Under the pieces are notes generated by a model. The model searched no databases. It saw nothing but the letters and a program-made list of their open reading frames with translations, and was not told the DNA's origin. Position numbers and translations under genes: made by a program. Positions 47,439 to 56,704 of a stretch of DNA of 64,000 bases are shown here, in pieces. Location: assembly GCF_014841105.1 (NCBI RefSeq), contig NZ_JACYWE010000007.1:89481-153480 (forward strand). Direction: 5' to 3'. Position 1 is the stretch's first letter. Each line of letters starts with the position of its first letter. Source of the DNA: Lolliginicoccus lacisalsi. Lineage in GTDB: Bacteria > Actinomycetota > Actinomycetes > Mycobacteriales > Mycobacteriaceae.

Positions 47439-48275
47439 ATGTCGTATCCAAAGCCTGCGGGCACTCGCACGGATCCTGCGGGCACTCGCACGGACCCTGC
47501 GGGCGGTCCCCCCGAGCACTCCCGCCCCGCGCCCGTCACCGCGCGCGGGAGCGCTGCAGCCTCCTCCGCATCGGACCGTGCCTACGAGTCGGTCAAGGAA
47601 CGCATCATCACCGGAGCGCTGGCGGGCGGCGAGCTGATCAGCGAGGGGGATGTTGCCCGCGAGCTTGGTGTCTCGCGCACCCCGGTGCGCGAGGGCTTCC
47701 TGCGGCTGGAGGCCGAGGGGTGGATGCGCCTCTATCCGAAGCGGGGGGCGCTGGTCGTCCCGATCGCGCCCGGCGAGGCCGAATCCGTGGTGGAGGCGCG
47801 ATTCCTGGTGGAGGTGCAGGCCGTGCGGCGGCTCGCGAGCGAACCAAGGGCGCGAGCGGAGGTCGTGCAACGGCTCGAGCGGGTGGTGCAGCAGATGCGC
47901 GATCATGCGCGGTCGGGGGATGTGGCCGCGTTCAGCGCGGGCGATGCGATGTTCCACGGGACGATCGTGGAGGCTCTGGGCAATCCGCTGCTCGAGGGCT
48001 TCTATAGGACGCTGCGGGACCGGCAGCGGCGCATGTCGCATCAGTCGGTGGTGTCACGGGAGCAGGCAGCGGAGGACATCCTTGCCGATCATGGCGCGCT
48101 GGTCGAGGCGATCCGGCGGGGCGATGGCGAGCAGTATGCCGATCGGGTGTGTCAGCACATGCGGTCGGTGCATCGCTTGCCGTCGCGGTCGCGCCCGGAT
48201 CGGGGCGGGCAGGCGGGCAACTCGGCAAATGCCAGCACGCCGAGCGCACCGCGCAGCGAGGAGGCGGGCTCATGA
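47439..48275 (+). CDS. GntR-family regulator with FCD domain
   Basis: A 278-residue regulator. A disordered N-terminus carries a tandem AGTRTDP repeat. The winged helix-turn-helix follows (GELISEGDVARELGVSRTPVREGFLRLEAEGWM). The FCD ligand domain has VEARFLVEVQAVRRLA and metal-ligand-type His in FHGTIVEALGNPLL and DHGALVEAIRRGD. It overlaps the MFS gene by 4 bp (ATGA), so it probably controls that transporter. GTG 47433 is an alternative start. Confidence 0.9.
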   Translation: MSYPKPAGTRTDPAGTRTDPAGGPPEHSRPAPVTARGSAAASSASDRAYESVKERIITGALAGGELISEGDVARELGVSRTPVREGFLRLEAEGWMRLYPKRGALVVPIAPGEAESVVEARFLVEVQAVRRLASEPRARAEVVQRLERVVQQMRDHARSGDVAAFSAGDAMFHGTIVEALGNPLLEGFYRTLRDRQRRMSHQSVVSREQAAEDILADHGALVEAIRRGDGEQYADRVCQHMRSVHRLPSRSRPDRGGQAGNSANASTPSAPRSEEAGS

Positions 48276-49519
48276 CGGGCGCGAGCAGCAACAACGAGCA
48301 CCGCTTGTGGCTGCCGGTGGCGGTGTCCTTGTTCGCCGTCGCGTGGGGTGGCAACGAGTTCACGCCGCTGTTGACGATGTATCGCCTGGATCAGGGCTTT
48401 TCCGATGTCGTCGTGGATACGTTGTTGTTCGCGTATGTGCTGGGCATTATTCCGGCGTTGCTGCTGGGCGGGCCGTTGTCGGACAGGTTGGGGCGCCGGG
48501 CGCTGATGGTGCCCGCGCCGTTGGTGGCGATCGCGGGGTCGGCGGTGCTGGCGGCGGGCTCGGATCATGCGGCGGTGCTGATCGGGGGCCGGTTGCTGTC
48601 GGGGGTGTCGCTGGGCCTGGCGATGGCGGTGGGCGGCAGCTGGTTGACGGAGCTGTCGCGGGCACCGTTCGAGCCGGGCGCGGCGCCGGGTGCTGGTCCG
48701 CGGCGGGTGGCGATGTCCTTGACGGCGGGCTTCGGCGTGGGCGCTGGCGTGGCGGGCGTGCTGGCGGAGTGGGGGCCGTGGCCGAGCGGCTTCCCGTATC
48801 TCATCCACATCGCGGTGACCGTGGCCGGGTTCATGTGGCTGCTGGGTGTTCCGGAGACACGGGTGGACATCCCGGCGGAGAAGCGGGCGGCCCCGTTGCG
48901 GGAGGATCTGCGGATCCCGTCGGTGGCGCACCGGCGCTTCTGGCTGGTTGTGGTTCCGCTGGCGCCGTGGGTGTTCGGGGCGGCTGCTTCGGCGTACGCG
49001 ATCCTGCCGGCGCTGATGTCGGAGCGGGTGGCGTGCGCACCGATCGCGTTCTCGGCGTTGTTGTGCCTGATCGCGCTGGGGTGCGGGTTCGGCATCCAGG
49101 CGCTGGGGCGGCGCATCGATCGTCCAGGTTCGGCACGGTCGTCGATCACGGCTTTCGGCTTGTTGATCGTGGCGTTGCCGCTGGCCGCGTGGGCGGCCTC
49201 GTCGTTGTCGATCCCGGTGGTGATCCTGGCGGCGGCTGTGCTGGGCATGGGCTATGGCATGGCCCTGGTCTCAGGCTTGCTGGAGGTGCAGCGCATCGCC
49301 ACACCCGATGACCTCGCGGGGCTGAACGCGGTGTTCTATTCGCTCAGCTATCTGGGGTTCGCGGTGCCGGTGACGATGGCGGTGGCGTCGTCGTGGCTGA
49401 GCTATCCGGTGATGTTCCTGGTGGGCATGACGCTGGCGGTGATGTGCCTGGCGCTGGTGCTGCTGGGTTCTCGGCGGCCGCGCGCAGTCAAGGCAGGTCG
49501 GGAAGGGGTCTCCGGGTGA
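48272..49519 (+). CDS. Major facilitator superfamily transporter
   Basis: A 415-residue permease with about 12 transmembrane helices. The loop 2-3 motif is GGPLSDRLGRRALMVP, and RLLSGVSLGLAMAVGGSWLTE is MFS motif B. GGAGG precedes ATG 48272. Coupled to gntR. The substrate is not evident. Its 3' end overlaps the convergent M1 aminopeptidase gene by 32 bp; an export role for the neighbouring Pls-like product is possible but unproven. Confidence 0.9.
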   Translation: MTGASSNNEHRLWLPVAVSLFAVAWGGNEFTPLLTMYRLDQGFSDVVVDTLLFAYVLGIIPALLLGGPLSDRLGRRALMVPAPLVAIAGSAVLAAGSDHAAVLIGGRLLSGVSLGLAMAVGGSWLTELSRAPFEPGAAPGAGPRRVAMSLTAGFGVGAGVAGVLAEWGPWPSGFPYLIHIAVTVAGFMWLLGVPETRVDIPAEKRAAPLREDLRIPSVAHRRFWLVVVPLAPWVFGAAASAYAILPALMSERVACAPIAFSALLCLIALGCGFGIQALGRRIDRPGSARSSITAFGLLIVALPLAAWAASSLSIPVVILAAAVLGMGYGMALVSGLLEVQRIATPDDLAGLNAVFYSLSYLGFAVPVTMAVASSWLSYPVMFLVGMTLAVMCLALVLLGSRRPRAVKAGREGVSG

Positions 49520-50801
49520 GCCACTCGTTCCACAGGCCGTCGAGGTCGTGGTGGGTGTAGTTGCTGGCGAGGTCAGTGAAGTTCTGGGTGGTGACGGTGC
49601 CGAAGCGGGGCCGGGTGGTCCAGTCCTGCAGCAGGGAGAAGAAGGAGTCGTCGCCGAGGCGGCAGCGCAGGGCGTGCAGGGCTAGGGCGCCGCGCTTGTA
49701 GACGCGGTCGTCGAAGAGGTTGCGGGGCCCAGGATCGGTGAGGACGAGGTCCTTGGGGCTGCGGTCGAGCTTGGTCCAGTAGTGCTCGGCCCACTCCTTG
49801 GCGCTCGGCCCGTCGCTGCGCTCGGACCAGAGCCACTCGGCATAGCAGGCGAAGCCCTCGTGCAGCCAGATGTCCTTGTACTGGGCGGCGGTGACGCTGT
49901 TGCCGAACCACTGGTGGGCGAGCTCGTGGGCGATCAAGCGCTCGGAGTCGCGGCTTCCGTCGCAGTGGTTGGCGCCGAAGATGGACAGGCATTGCGCCTC
50001 GAGGGGGATCTCCAGCTCGTCCTCGGTGACGACGACGGTGTAGCTGGGGAACGGGTAGGGGCCGAACATGCTGATAAAGGTGGTCATCATGTCGCGCTGC
50101 CGAGCGAAGTCATGGTCGAAGCTGCGGCGCAGCGCAGGGGGCACTGCCGCCTTGATGAGCACAGGCGTGGCGGCGACGGTGTGGGTGGCGTAGCGGCCGA
50201 TCTGCACGGTCGCGAGGTAGGGCGACATAGGCTCGGGCTGGTCGTACACCCAGGTGGTGGTCCCGGCGCCGGACTTGCGGCTGACGAGGGTGCCATTGGC
50301 GAGTGCCTGGTAGGTGGACTCGGTGGTGATGGTGATGCGGTAGGACGCCTTGGCGCTGGGGTGGTCGTTGCAGGGGAACCAGGTGCACGCACCGTTGGGC
50401 TGGTTGGCGGTGAGGGCGCCCTCGGTGAGCTCCTCCCAGCCGATGCTGCCGAACATGTTGTCGAGCGGCCTGGGGTGCCCGGCGTAGCGAATGTCGACGC
50501 GGATCAAATCGCCCCTGCGGATCGTGCCGGCGAGCTTGATGCGCAGCTTGTTGTCGCGCTGGGTGAACTTGATCCCACCGGCATCGTTGACCTTGATCTT
50601 GGTGACCTTGAGCGCCGATCCGAGATCGAGGGCGAGGGTCGTCAGGTCCTCGGTGGCCGTGGCGGTCACGAGCGCGTGGCCCTCGAGCCGGTTGGTGGTG
50701 ACCCGGTAGGAGAGCGCGAGATCGTAGCGGGACACCTGGTAGCCAGTGTTGCCGCTGGTGGGGAGGTAGGGGTCGAGCATGTTCCTGGACTTGCCGTTCA
50801 C
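49488..50801 (-). CDS. M1-family zinc aminopeptidase
   Basis: A 437-residue metallopeptidase. The zinc site is LIAHELAHQWFGNSVT (HExxH), with the third ligand Glu in LHEGFACYAEWLW. The substrate-site motif reads PLEAQ instead of GAMEN, as in a subgroup of actinobacterial M1 enzymes. There is no signal peptide. GTG 50801 follows AAGGA. It lies 40 bp downstream of the Pls-like synthetase on the same strand, so it may be co-transcribed and could degrade or trim the product, as zinc aminopeptidases do for poly-epsilon-lysine in Streptomyces albulus. Confidence 0.9.
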   Translation of the reverse strand: MNGKSRNMLDPYLPTSGNTGYQVSRYDLALSYRVTTNRLEGHALVTATATEDLTTLALDLGSALKVTKIKVNDAGGIKFTQRDNKLRIKLAGTIRRGDLIRVDIRYAGHPRPLDNMFGSIGWEELTEGALTANQPNGACTWFPCNDHPSAKASYRITITTESTYQALANGTLVSRKSGAGTTTWVYDQPEPMSPYLATVQIGRYATHTVAATPVLIKAAVPPALRRSFDHDFARQRDMMTTFISMFGPYPFPSYTVVVTEDELEIPLEAQCLSIFGANHCDGSRDSERLIAHELAHQWFGNSVTAAQYKDIWLHEGFACYAEWLWSERSDGPSAKEWAEHYWTKLDRSPKDLVLTDPGPRNLFDDRVYKRGALALHALRCRLGDDSFFSLLQDWTTRPRFGTVTTQNFTDLASNYTHHDLDGLWNEWLTRRPLPDLP

Positions 50802-50841
50802 CGGTGCGTCCTTCCTGGGGGTGGTATCCCCATGGGTGTCG

Positions 50842-53800
50842 TCAGGTGGCCGTGGTCCATGGCGCGATGGGATTGCCGCGCCATCTGCTGGATGGTGGAA
50901 CGGCATCGCCGCGCATCACCAGTGATGCGGGTCCCACGGTGGCGCTGTCGCCGAGCGATGCGGCGGGCAGGACGACACTGTGCGGCCCGAGGGTGGCTCC
51001 GTTGCCTAGGGTGACGGGCCCGACGCTCATCACGCGATCATGGAACAGGTGGGTCTGCACCACGCTGCCCCGGTTGACGGTGGCTCCGTCGCCGAGGGTG
51101 ACGAGGTCCGCCTCGGGCAGCCAGTACGTCTCGCACCATGCGCCGCGACCGATCGAGGCTCCCATGCCGCGCAGCCATGCGTTGCCCACCAGTGTGCCGA
51201 TGCAGGTGCGCAAGCACCAGGGGGCGGCGAGCATCTCGGTGAACGTGTCGGCGAGCTCGTTGCGCCACACGAAGCTGCTCCACAAGGGGGTCTCGTGCTC
51301 GCGGATGCGCCCGACCAGGGCCTTCTTCGCGAAGATGGTGGTGATGCCCGCGACCGCCGCGGCCAGGGCGAGGACCGGGCCTCCGAGGAGCAGCGCGGCC
51401 ACGATGCCGAAGCGATCGAGCACGAGCACGAGCGTGGCGAGCACGAGGACGCCGAGCAGGAACGTCGCGATCACGGGCACGATGCGGCCGAGCTCAACGA
51501 GGGCGCGGAGCATGCGCAGGCGGGCCGGTGGGGCGTAGGTACGCGATTCGGTATCGCCGGGGCGCGATGGGCGGCGCAGCCTTACCGGCGGGCTGCCCAG
51601 CCACGAGGAGCCGCGCTTGGCCTTGCGGGGCGCGGTGGAGAGCACCGCGACCAGGCCATTCTTGGGGACCTTGCGCCCAGGGCTCGCCATGCCGGAGTTG
51701 CCGAGGAACGCGCGCTTGCCGACCTTGGTGTGGCCAATGCGCACCCAGCCGCCGCCGAGCTCGTATCCGGCGACGAGGGTGTCATCGGCGAGGAACGCGC
51801 CATCGTTGATGGTGGTGAACTTGGGCAGCAGCAGCACGGTCGAGGCCTCGACGTTCTTGCCGACGCGCGCCCCGAGCAGGCGCAGCCACAGGGGCGTGAC
51901 GACGCTCGCGTAGAGGGGGAAGAGGAAGGTGCGGGCGGAGGCGGCGAGGCGCTCGGTGGCCCAGGCCTGCCATCCGGCGCGACTGCGCACGGGGTAGGTG
52001 CCGGGTCGCAGGCCGATCGCGAGGATCCGCACGGAAGCAATGATGAGCAGCGCGAACGTGATCGTTGACAGGATCGCTGCGCCCGGGGCCCACAGGATGA
52101 GCGGGACGATCGCTCCGGCGGGGGAGCTGGTGCTGCCGAGGATGGGGCCGAGCAGCAGGAGCGCGGGAATGAGCGCGGCGATGGGGAGCGCGGCGAGCGC
52201 CACGGCGGTGAGGGCATAGGCCAGGCCCCAGCGCCGCCCAGGCGGGGGCGGGCTAGCTGGCCAGTCGTTGCGAGGCTTGCCGGTGCGGTGCGCGGGCGAT
52301 CCGCCCCAGCGCTGGCCGGCGGGAACAGTGCCGGAGACCGCGGAGCCCGCTTCGATCTCGGCTGCCTTGCCGATGCGAGTGCCGGGCAGCAGCGCGGTGC
52401 GCGCGCCGATCGTGGCACGGCCGCCGATCGCGATGCGGCCGATGTGCACCGTGTCGCCGTCCACCCAGTAGCCGCTCAGATCGGTCTCGGGCTCGATCGC
52501 CGCACGGGCGCCAACGGTGAGCATCCCAGTGATCGGTGGCGCGGTGTGCAGGCTGACGTGCTTGCCGATGCGGGCGCCGAGCACCCGGGCGTAGAGCGTC
52601 ATCCAAGGGGCGCCGGAGAGGTTGGTGACACCGACGGTCTCCGCGATCCGCTCCGCGAGCCACAGGCGCAGGTGAACGCTGCCGCCGCGCGGATAGGTTC
52701 CGGGCTCGAGGCCGGGCAGCAGCATGCGGGCTGATCCGGCGGCAATCATGATGCGCCCCGGCGGGGTCAGCAGCAGCACCACGAGCGCGGCGAGCACGGG
52801 CCAGGGCGTGGTGGGCAGCCATGTGGCGCTCGTGACGTGGCCGAGCACGGTGGTGGCGAGAGCGGCCCACGTCGTCCAGATCGCGCCGCAGAGCGCGAAC
52901 GGTACTGCGAGCAGCGCGGCCTGGGCGAGCTGGCTGCGCCGGGATTGCGGTGCCACCGGCCGATGCTGGGCCGCGATCGCGGGGGCCTGGGCGCCAAGGT
53001 GGGCAGCGAGCTCGCCAAGCCGGTGATGCTCGTAGAGCTCGGCCACCGTGAGGGCAGGGAACTGCTCGCGCAGCCGCGAGACGAGCTGCGCCGCGGTGAG
53101 GGAGCTGCCGCCGAGGGCGAAGAAGTCATCGTCCACGCGCGCTACCTCGGCGCCGAGGACGGATTCCCACACCTCGGCGATCCAGGCCTCGAGCCCGGTG
53201 AGGGTATCGGCGTGCCCGGCGGGGCTCGTGGACGGCAGCGGCCAGGGCAATGCGGCACGGTCTACCTTGCCGGATGTGCGCACGGGCAGATCGGGCAGGA
53301 TGGCAAGACGCGGCACGAGCGCGGCCGGGAGGCGATCAGCGAGCCTGGCGCGCGCGTCCGCCATGTCGAGCTCGGCGCCTCCCGTGGTGAGGTAGCCGAC
53401 CAGGACGGGGGTTCCCGCCTGGGAGCGCTGGACCGTGCTGGCGGCAGCGACCACCCCGGGCAGGTCTTGCAGCAGGGCATCGATCTCGCCGAGCTCGACG
53501 CGACGTCCACCGATCTTGACCTGGTCGTCCGCGCGCCCGTGGAAGAGGAGCCCGGTGCCGTCGAACGAGACCAGGTCCCCGCTGCGGTAGGCGCGATCCC
53601 AGCCCAGTGGCTCGAGCGGGGCGTACTTCTCGCGATCCTTGTCCTCGTCGAGGTAGCGGGCGAGGCCCACGCCGCCGATCACGAGCTCTCCCGGGGAGCC
53701 AGGGGCAACCGGCTGGCCGCTGGGATCGACGATCGCAAGGTCCCAGCCATCGAGCGGCAGCCCGATGCGGACTGGTTCGCCGGGTACCAGCGGAGCCGCG

Positions 53801-54735
53801 CACGCGACGACTGTTGCCTCGGTGGGGCCGTAGGTGTTCCAGATCTCCCGGCCGGGCGCGGCCAGCCTGCTCACGAGCTCGGACGGGCATGCCTCGCCGC
53901 CGAAGATGAGCAGCCGCACCGCGGCGAGCGCATCGCTCGACCACAGCGCCGCGAGGGTGGGCACGGTGGAGATCGCGGTGATGCGCTGCTCGATCAGCCA
54001 GGGGCCGAGCTCCTCGCCACTGCGCACCAGGGCGCGGGGCGCGGGCACGAGGCACGCTCCGTTGCGCCAGGCCAGCCACATCTCCTCGCAGGACGCATCG
54101 AAGGCCACCGACAGCCCGGCGAGCACGCGGTCCCCGGGACCGAGCGGCTCGGCGCGCAGGAACAGGCGGGCCTCGGCATCGACGAAGGCCGCCGCGTTGC
54201 GGTGCGTGACGGCGACGCCTTTGGGCAGGCCCGTGGAGCCGGAGGTGAAGATGATCCAGGCGTCGTCGGAGTCGCGGGGCGGCTGCATCCGGGACACGCG
54301 ACGGACCTGGCGCGCGGGGATCCCGGCATCGGTGATGACCGTGGCCACCCCTGCCTCGCGGAATATCGTCTCGGCGCGCTCGTCGGGGTCGTCGGCGTCC
54401 ACGGGAACGTAGGCAGCGCCGGCGGCCAGCACGGCCAGGATGGTGAGGTACAGATCGGCGGTGCCCGAGGAGCGGCGTACCCCTACCCGGTCGCCGCGCG
54501 CGATTCCGTGCTTGTGCAGCGCGCGGGCACGGTCGCCCACCGCGGCGATGAGCTCCGCGTAGGTGTAGGTAGCGTCCGTTGCCTCGATCGCGGGCGCGTC
54601 GGGGTACTCAGTTGCGGTGGCGTGCAGGATGTCGAGCAGCGTGCGCGGCGCGGGGGCCCGGTGGTGGGCGCGCAGAAGGCTGGTGCTCGTCCCGGTGCCT
54701 CGGGGATCGGTGTGGTCCAGGGTGCGGGTGGTCAC
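50842..54735 (-). CDS. Pls-type membrane non-ribosomal peptide synthetase (poly-amino-acid synthetase-like)
   Basis: 1297 residues (S. albulus Pls is 1319). The adenylation domain (about 30-505) has IFTSGSTGLPKGVAV, FDASCEEMWLAWRNG, NTYGPTEATV, YRSGDLVS and RTSGKVDRAALPW. The carrier domain (about 515-580) has DDDFFALGGSSLTA with the phosphopantetheine Ser. Then come three pairs of transmembrane helices, each followed by a left-handed beta-helix (hexapeptide-repeat) domain. There is no normal condensation or thioesterase domain. Pls enzymes make isopeptide-linked amino-acid homopolymers; the monomer here is not known. GTG 54735 overlaps the marR stop (GTGA). Confidence 0.9.
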   Translation of the reverse strand: MTTRTLDHTDPRGTGTSTSLLRAHHRAPAPRTLLDILHATATEYPDAPAIEATDATYTYAELIAAVGDRARALHKHGIARGDRVGVRRSSGTADLYLTILAVLAAGAAYVPVDADDPDERAETIFREAGVATVITDAGIPARQVRRVSRMQPPRDSDDAWIIFTSGSTGLPKGVAVTHRNAAAFVDAEARLFLRAEPLGPGDRVLAGLSVAFDASCEEMWLAWRNGACLVPAPRALVRSGEELGPWLIEQRITAISTVPTLAALWSSDALAAVRLLIFGGEACPSELVSRLAAPGREIWNTYGPTEATVVACAAPLVPGEPVRIGLPLDGWDLAIVDPSGQPVAPGSPGELVIGGVGLARYLDEDKDREKYAPLEPLGWDRAYRSGDLVSFDGTGLLFHGRADDQVKIGGRRVELGEIDALLQDLPGVVAAASTVQRSQAGTPVLVGYLTTGGAELDMADARARLADRLPAALVPRLAILPDLPVRTSGKVDRAALPWPLPSTSPAGHADTLTGLEAWIAEVWESVLGAEVARVDDDFFALGGSSLTAAQLVSRLREQFPALTVAELYEHHRLGELAAHLGAQAPAIAAQHRPVAPQSRRSQLAQAALLAVPFALCGAIWTTWAALATTVLGHVTSATWLPTTPWPVLAALVVLLLTPPGRIMIAAGSARMLLPGLEPGTYPRGGSVHLRLWLAERIAETVGVTNLSGAPWMTLYARVLGARIGKHVSLHTAPPITGMLTVGARAAIEPETDLSGYWVDGDTVHIGRIAIGGRATIGARTALLPGTRIGKAAEIEAGSAVSGTVPAGQRWGGSPAHRTGKPRNDWPASPPPPGRRWGLAYALTAVALAALPIAALIPALLLLGPILGSTSSPAGAIVPLILWAPGAAILSTITFALLIIASVRILAIGLRPGTYPVRSRAGWQAWATERLAASARTFLFPLYASVVTPLWLRLLGARVGKNVEASTVLLLPKFTTINDGAFLADDTLVAGYELGGGWVRIGHTKVGKRAFLGNSGMASPGRKVPKNGLVAVLSTAPRKAKRGSSWLGSPPVRLRRPSRPGDTESRTYAPPARLRMLRALVELGRIVPVIATFLLGVLVLATLVLVLDRFGIVAALLLGGPVLALAAAVAGITTIFAKKALVGRIREHETPLWSSFVWRNELADTFTEMLAAPWCLRTCIGTLVGNAWLRGMGASIGRGAWCETYWLPEADLVTLGDGATVNRGSVVQTHLFHDRVMSVGPVTLGNGATLGPHSVVLPAASLGDSATVGPASLVMRGDAVPPSSRWRGNPIAPWTTAT

Positions 54736-55193
54736 GATTTTGCCTTCGCTGGTGCGGGGGTGGCGAGCGCCTTGCGGGCGAGCTTCTGGAGCGTCGCTCG
54801 TTCCTTGCGGCTGAGCGGGGCGAGCACGGTGACGAGCGCGTGGTCGACGACGCCGCGGCACAGCGCGTGGGCCGCTTCGCCGGAGGCGGTGAGGGCGAGG
54901 GTGTGCCTGCGGCGGTCCTTCTTGTCGCGCGTGCGGGTGAGCAGTCCCCGTTCCTCGAGGTCGTCGATGACGCGGACCATGTCGCTGCGGTCGATGGCGA
55001 GGGCGTTGCTCACGTCCTGCTGGGATGGGCGTGCCGCATGGGTGATGCACTCGAGGATCCAGTGGGTGCGCAGGGAGAAACCGGCATCGCAGAGCTGCTT
55101 CTCGGTGTGATCGCGCAGCTCGCGATGGAGGCGCGCGAGCAGGAACTCGGTGCCGTCGAGCGGCATCTGAGGCAGGGGAGGCGTGTCGGGCAC
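54732..55193 (-). CDS. MarR-family regulator
   Basis: A 153-residue winged-helix regulator. PSQQDVSNALAIDRSDMVRVIDDLEERGLLTRTRDKKDRRRHTLAL carries the recognition helix and the DxRxR wing typical of MarR. GTG 55193 is the start, though no good Shine-Dalgarno is seen (ATG at residue 10 is an alternative). It overlaps the Pls-like gene by 4 bp, so it is co-transcribed with and probably controls it. A palindrome just upstream is the likely operator. Confidence 0.9.
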   Translation of the reverse strand: MPDTPPLPQMPLDGTEFLLARLHRELRDHTEKQLCDAGFSLRTHWILECITHAARPSQQDVSNALAIDRSDMVRVIDDLEERGLLTRTRDKKDRRRHTLALTASGEAAHALCRGVVDHALVTVLAPLSRKERATLQKLARKALATPAPAKAKS

Positions 55194-55228
55194 GGGGATA
55201 CCGTACCGGTTCGCGGGTGGAATAGATA

Positions 55229-55243
55229 GTAGGACACACCTAC
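55229..55243. promoter_or_regulatory. Probable MarR operator
   Basis: GTAGG-ACACA-CCTAC, in an AT-rich patch 36 bp upstream of marR. The minus-strand TACTAT next to it could be the -10 element, so binding would block transcription. Confidence 0.5.
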
Positions 55244-55431
55244 AATTGGGATCGCGGTTCTTTCGGCGGCCGGCCAGGGCGCCCTGTCACGCCTATCACA
55301 CGCGGACCAAGCGGACGCGTGATCCGGGTCATGTGGCTGTATCCTCATCGACAAGAGGCCCGGAATCGCTCGCGCGAAGGGCAGGACCGCAGTGCCCCAC
55401 GGGGGAGCAGTGCCCATGGGGGAAGGTACGC

Positions 55432-56409
55432 ATGACCAGCCACACGAGCCCGCAGCGATGGCCGGCAGTCCTCGTCGCCTGCTTCGTGGTCCTGCTCGTG
55501 CTCCTGGCGGCGCTCACCGGATGCAATCGCAGCAGCCAGAACGCAGGCAGCCCCCTGCCCACTGAGCTCTTCGTCGTCAATACCAGCCCCGATCAGCAGC
55601 GCATCCGCGCCGAGGCCGTCCGTGATCTCGCGCGCGCCGTCCCTCAGCAGGTCCGCGAGGGCGGCACCCTCGTTGTTGGCATGACCGGGAACTATCCGCC
55701 GCTTTCCTTCCGCGCCGATGACGCGATGACCATGATCGGCATCGAGCCCGATCTCGCCCAGCTGATCGCCGATGTGCTTGATCTCAAGCTCGAGCTGATC
55801 ATCACCGACTGGCTCGACGTCTTCGCGGGCGTGACCGACGGTCGCTTCCACATCGGGCTGGGCAATGTCGCCGTCACACCGGAACGGCTCAATCGCTTCG
55901 ACATGATCGCCTACCAGCAGGAGAACCAGGCCTTCGCTGTCCTTGCCGGCTCGCCCATCGAGTCGCTCCAGCACCCCGGCGACATCGCCGGGCTCCGCAT
56001 CGGCGTGGGCGCGCATACCAAGAGCGAGGAGATCCTCGAGGATTGGAATGACTCGCTCCGCAACGCTGGCCTCGAGCCCGCCGAGCTGAAGAACTTCGCG
56101 GAGACCTGGGAATACCAGGCCGCGCTCGAGGCCGGCGAGATCGATGCCACCTTCGGGCCCATGTCCATCCTCAACTTCGAGGCCGTCACCAAGGGCCGGA
56201 GCCGCGTCGTGGGCCAGGTACCGGGCGACGGCGTGCGACCCGCTCTCGTGTCCGCGATCGTCAAGAAGGACGCGGCCCTCGGCCCGCTCGTGCGCGACGC
56301 TATCGACACGGTGATCGTCACGGGCAAGTACCAGGCCATCTTCGAGCGCTGGGCCCTCCAGCACGCCATGCTGCCGAGCTCCACGCTCCACGGCTCGGAG
56401 CTGAACTAG
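55432..56409 (+). CDS. Amino-acid ABC transporter substrate-binding lipoprotein (family 3)
   Basis: A 325-residue lipoprotein. The signal peptide ends in LLAALTGC (lipobox). The SBP_bac_3 fold is clear from LVVGMTGNYPPLSFRADD, IGIEPDLAQLIADVLDL, FHIGLGNVAVTPERLNRFDMI and DIAGLRIGVGAHTKSEEIL. AAGG precedes ATG 55432. It is divergent from the marR-Pls operon, without its own permease or ATPase nearby. It could supply or sense the amino-acid monomer of the Pls-like enzyme, which is inference. Confidence 0.87.
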   Translation: MTSHTSPQRWPAVLVACFVVLLVLLAALTGCNRSSQNAGSPLPTELFVVNTSPDQQRIRAEAVRDLARAVPQQVREGGTLVVGMTGNYPPLSFRADDAMTMIGIEPDLAQLIADVLDLKLELIITDWLDVFAGVTDGRFHIGLGNVAVTPERLNRFDMIAYQQENQAFAVLAGSPIESLQHPGDIAGLRIGVGAHTKSEEILEDWNDSLRNAGLEPAELKNFAETWEYQAALEAGEIDATFGPMSILNFEAVTKGRSRVVGQVPGDGVRPALVSAIVKKDAALGPLVRDAIDTVIVTGKYQAIFERWALQHAMLPSSTLHGSELN

Positions 56410-56511
56410 CGCCCTGGAGGGCTCAAGCGCCCCGGCGCTCCCGACGTGCTGGCGGCCTGGAGGCCCTGGCGGCCTGGCGGGCCCTGGCGGGCCCTGGCGG
56501 CCTGGCGGCCG

Positions 56512-56582
56512 CAAACGCGATAGAAATCGAGGGAGGGACGCCTCAGTTTCTATCGCGTTTGGCCGTATCGGGTGCGTTTGCC
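56512..56582 (+). repeat. Hairpin repeat family A, copy 3 (71 bp)
   Basis: CAAACGCGATAGAA, 22 nt, TTCTATCGCGTTTG, 9 nt, GGTGCGTTTGCC. Inside the 22 nt, an A-T pair and GAGG/CCTC continue the stem. It lies between the convergent binding-protein and ppa genes, after a run of GGCCTGGCGG-like repeats (about 56452-56510). Confidence 0.9.
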
Positions 56583-56593
56583 GTTGATCGGCC

Positions 56594-56660
56594 GCCCCGG
56601 CCGCGAAAGCCCCGGCCGCACCCGCCCCGGCCGCGAAAGCCCCGGCCGCGAAAGCCCCGG
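56594..56660. repeat. 15-bp GC-rich tandem repeats
   Basis: Units of CCCCGGCCGCGAAAG are repeated four to five times with one variant. They fill the rest of the 295-bp gap between the binding-protein gene and ppa. Confidence 0.8.
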
Positions 56661-56686
56661 CCATCCCACTCGGGGTGGCCGGGGCT
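56653..56686 (-). terminator. Hairpin terminator of ppa
   Basis: AGCCCCGGCCATCCC pairs with GGGGTGGCCGGGGCT, 14 of 15 plus one wobble, around a 4-nt loop. It lies 18 bp past the ppa stop. Confidence 0.7.
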
Positions 56687-56704
56687 GCTCGCGCGCGGAG
56701 GGGC

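Noticed and set aside
50842-54735. A siderophore or mycolate-type NRPS/acyl-AMP ligase
   Set aside because: There is no condensation domain or thioesterase, and the six helices with three beta-helix domains are specific to the Pls/PosA group.
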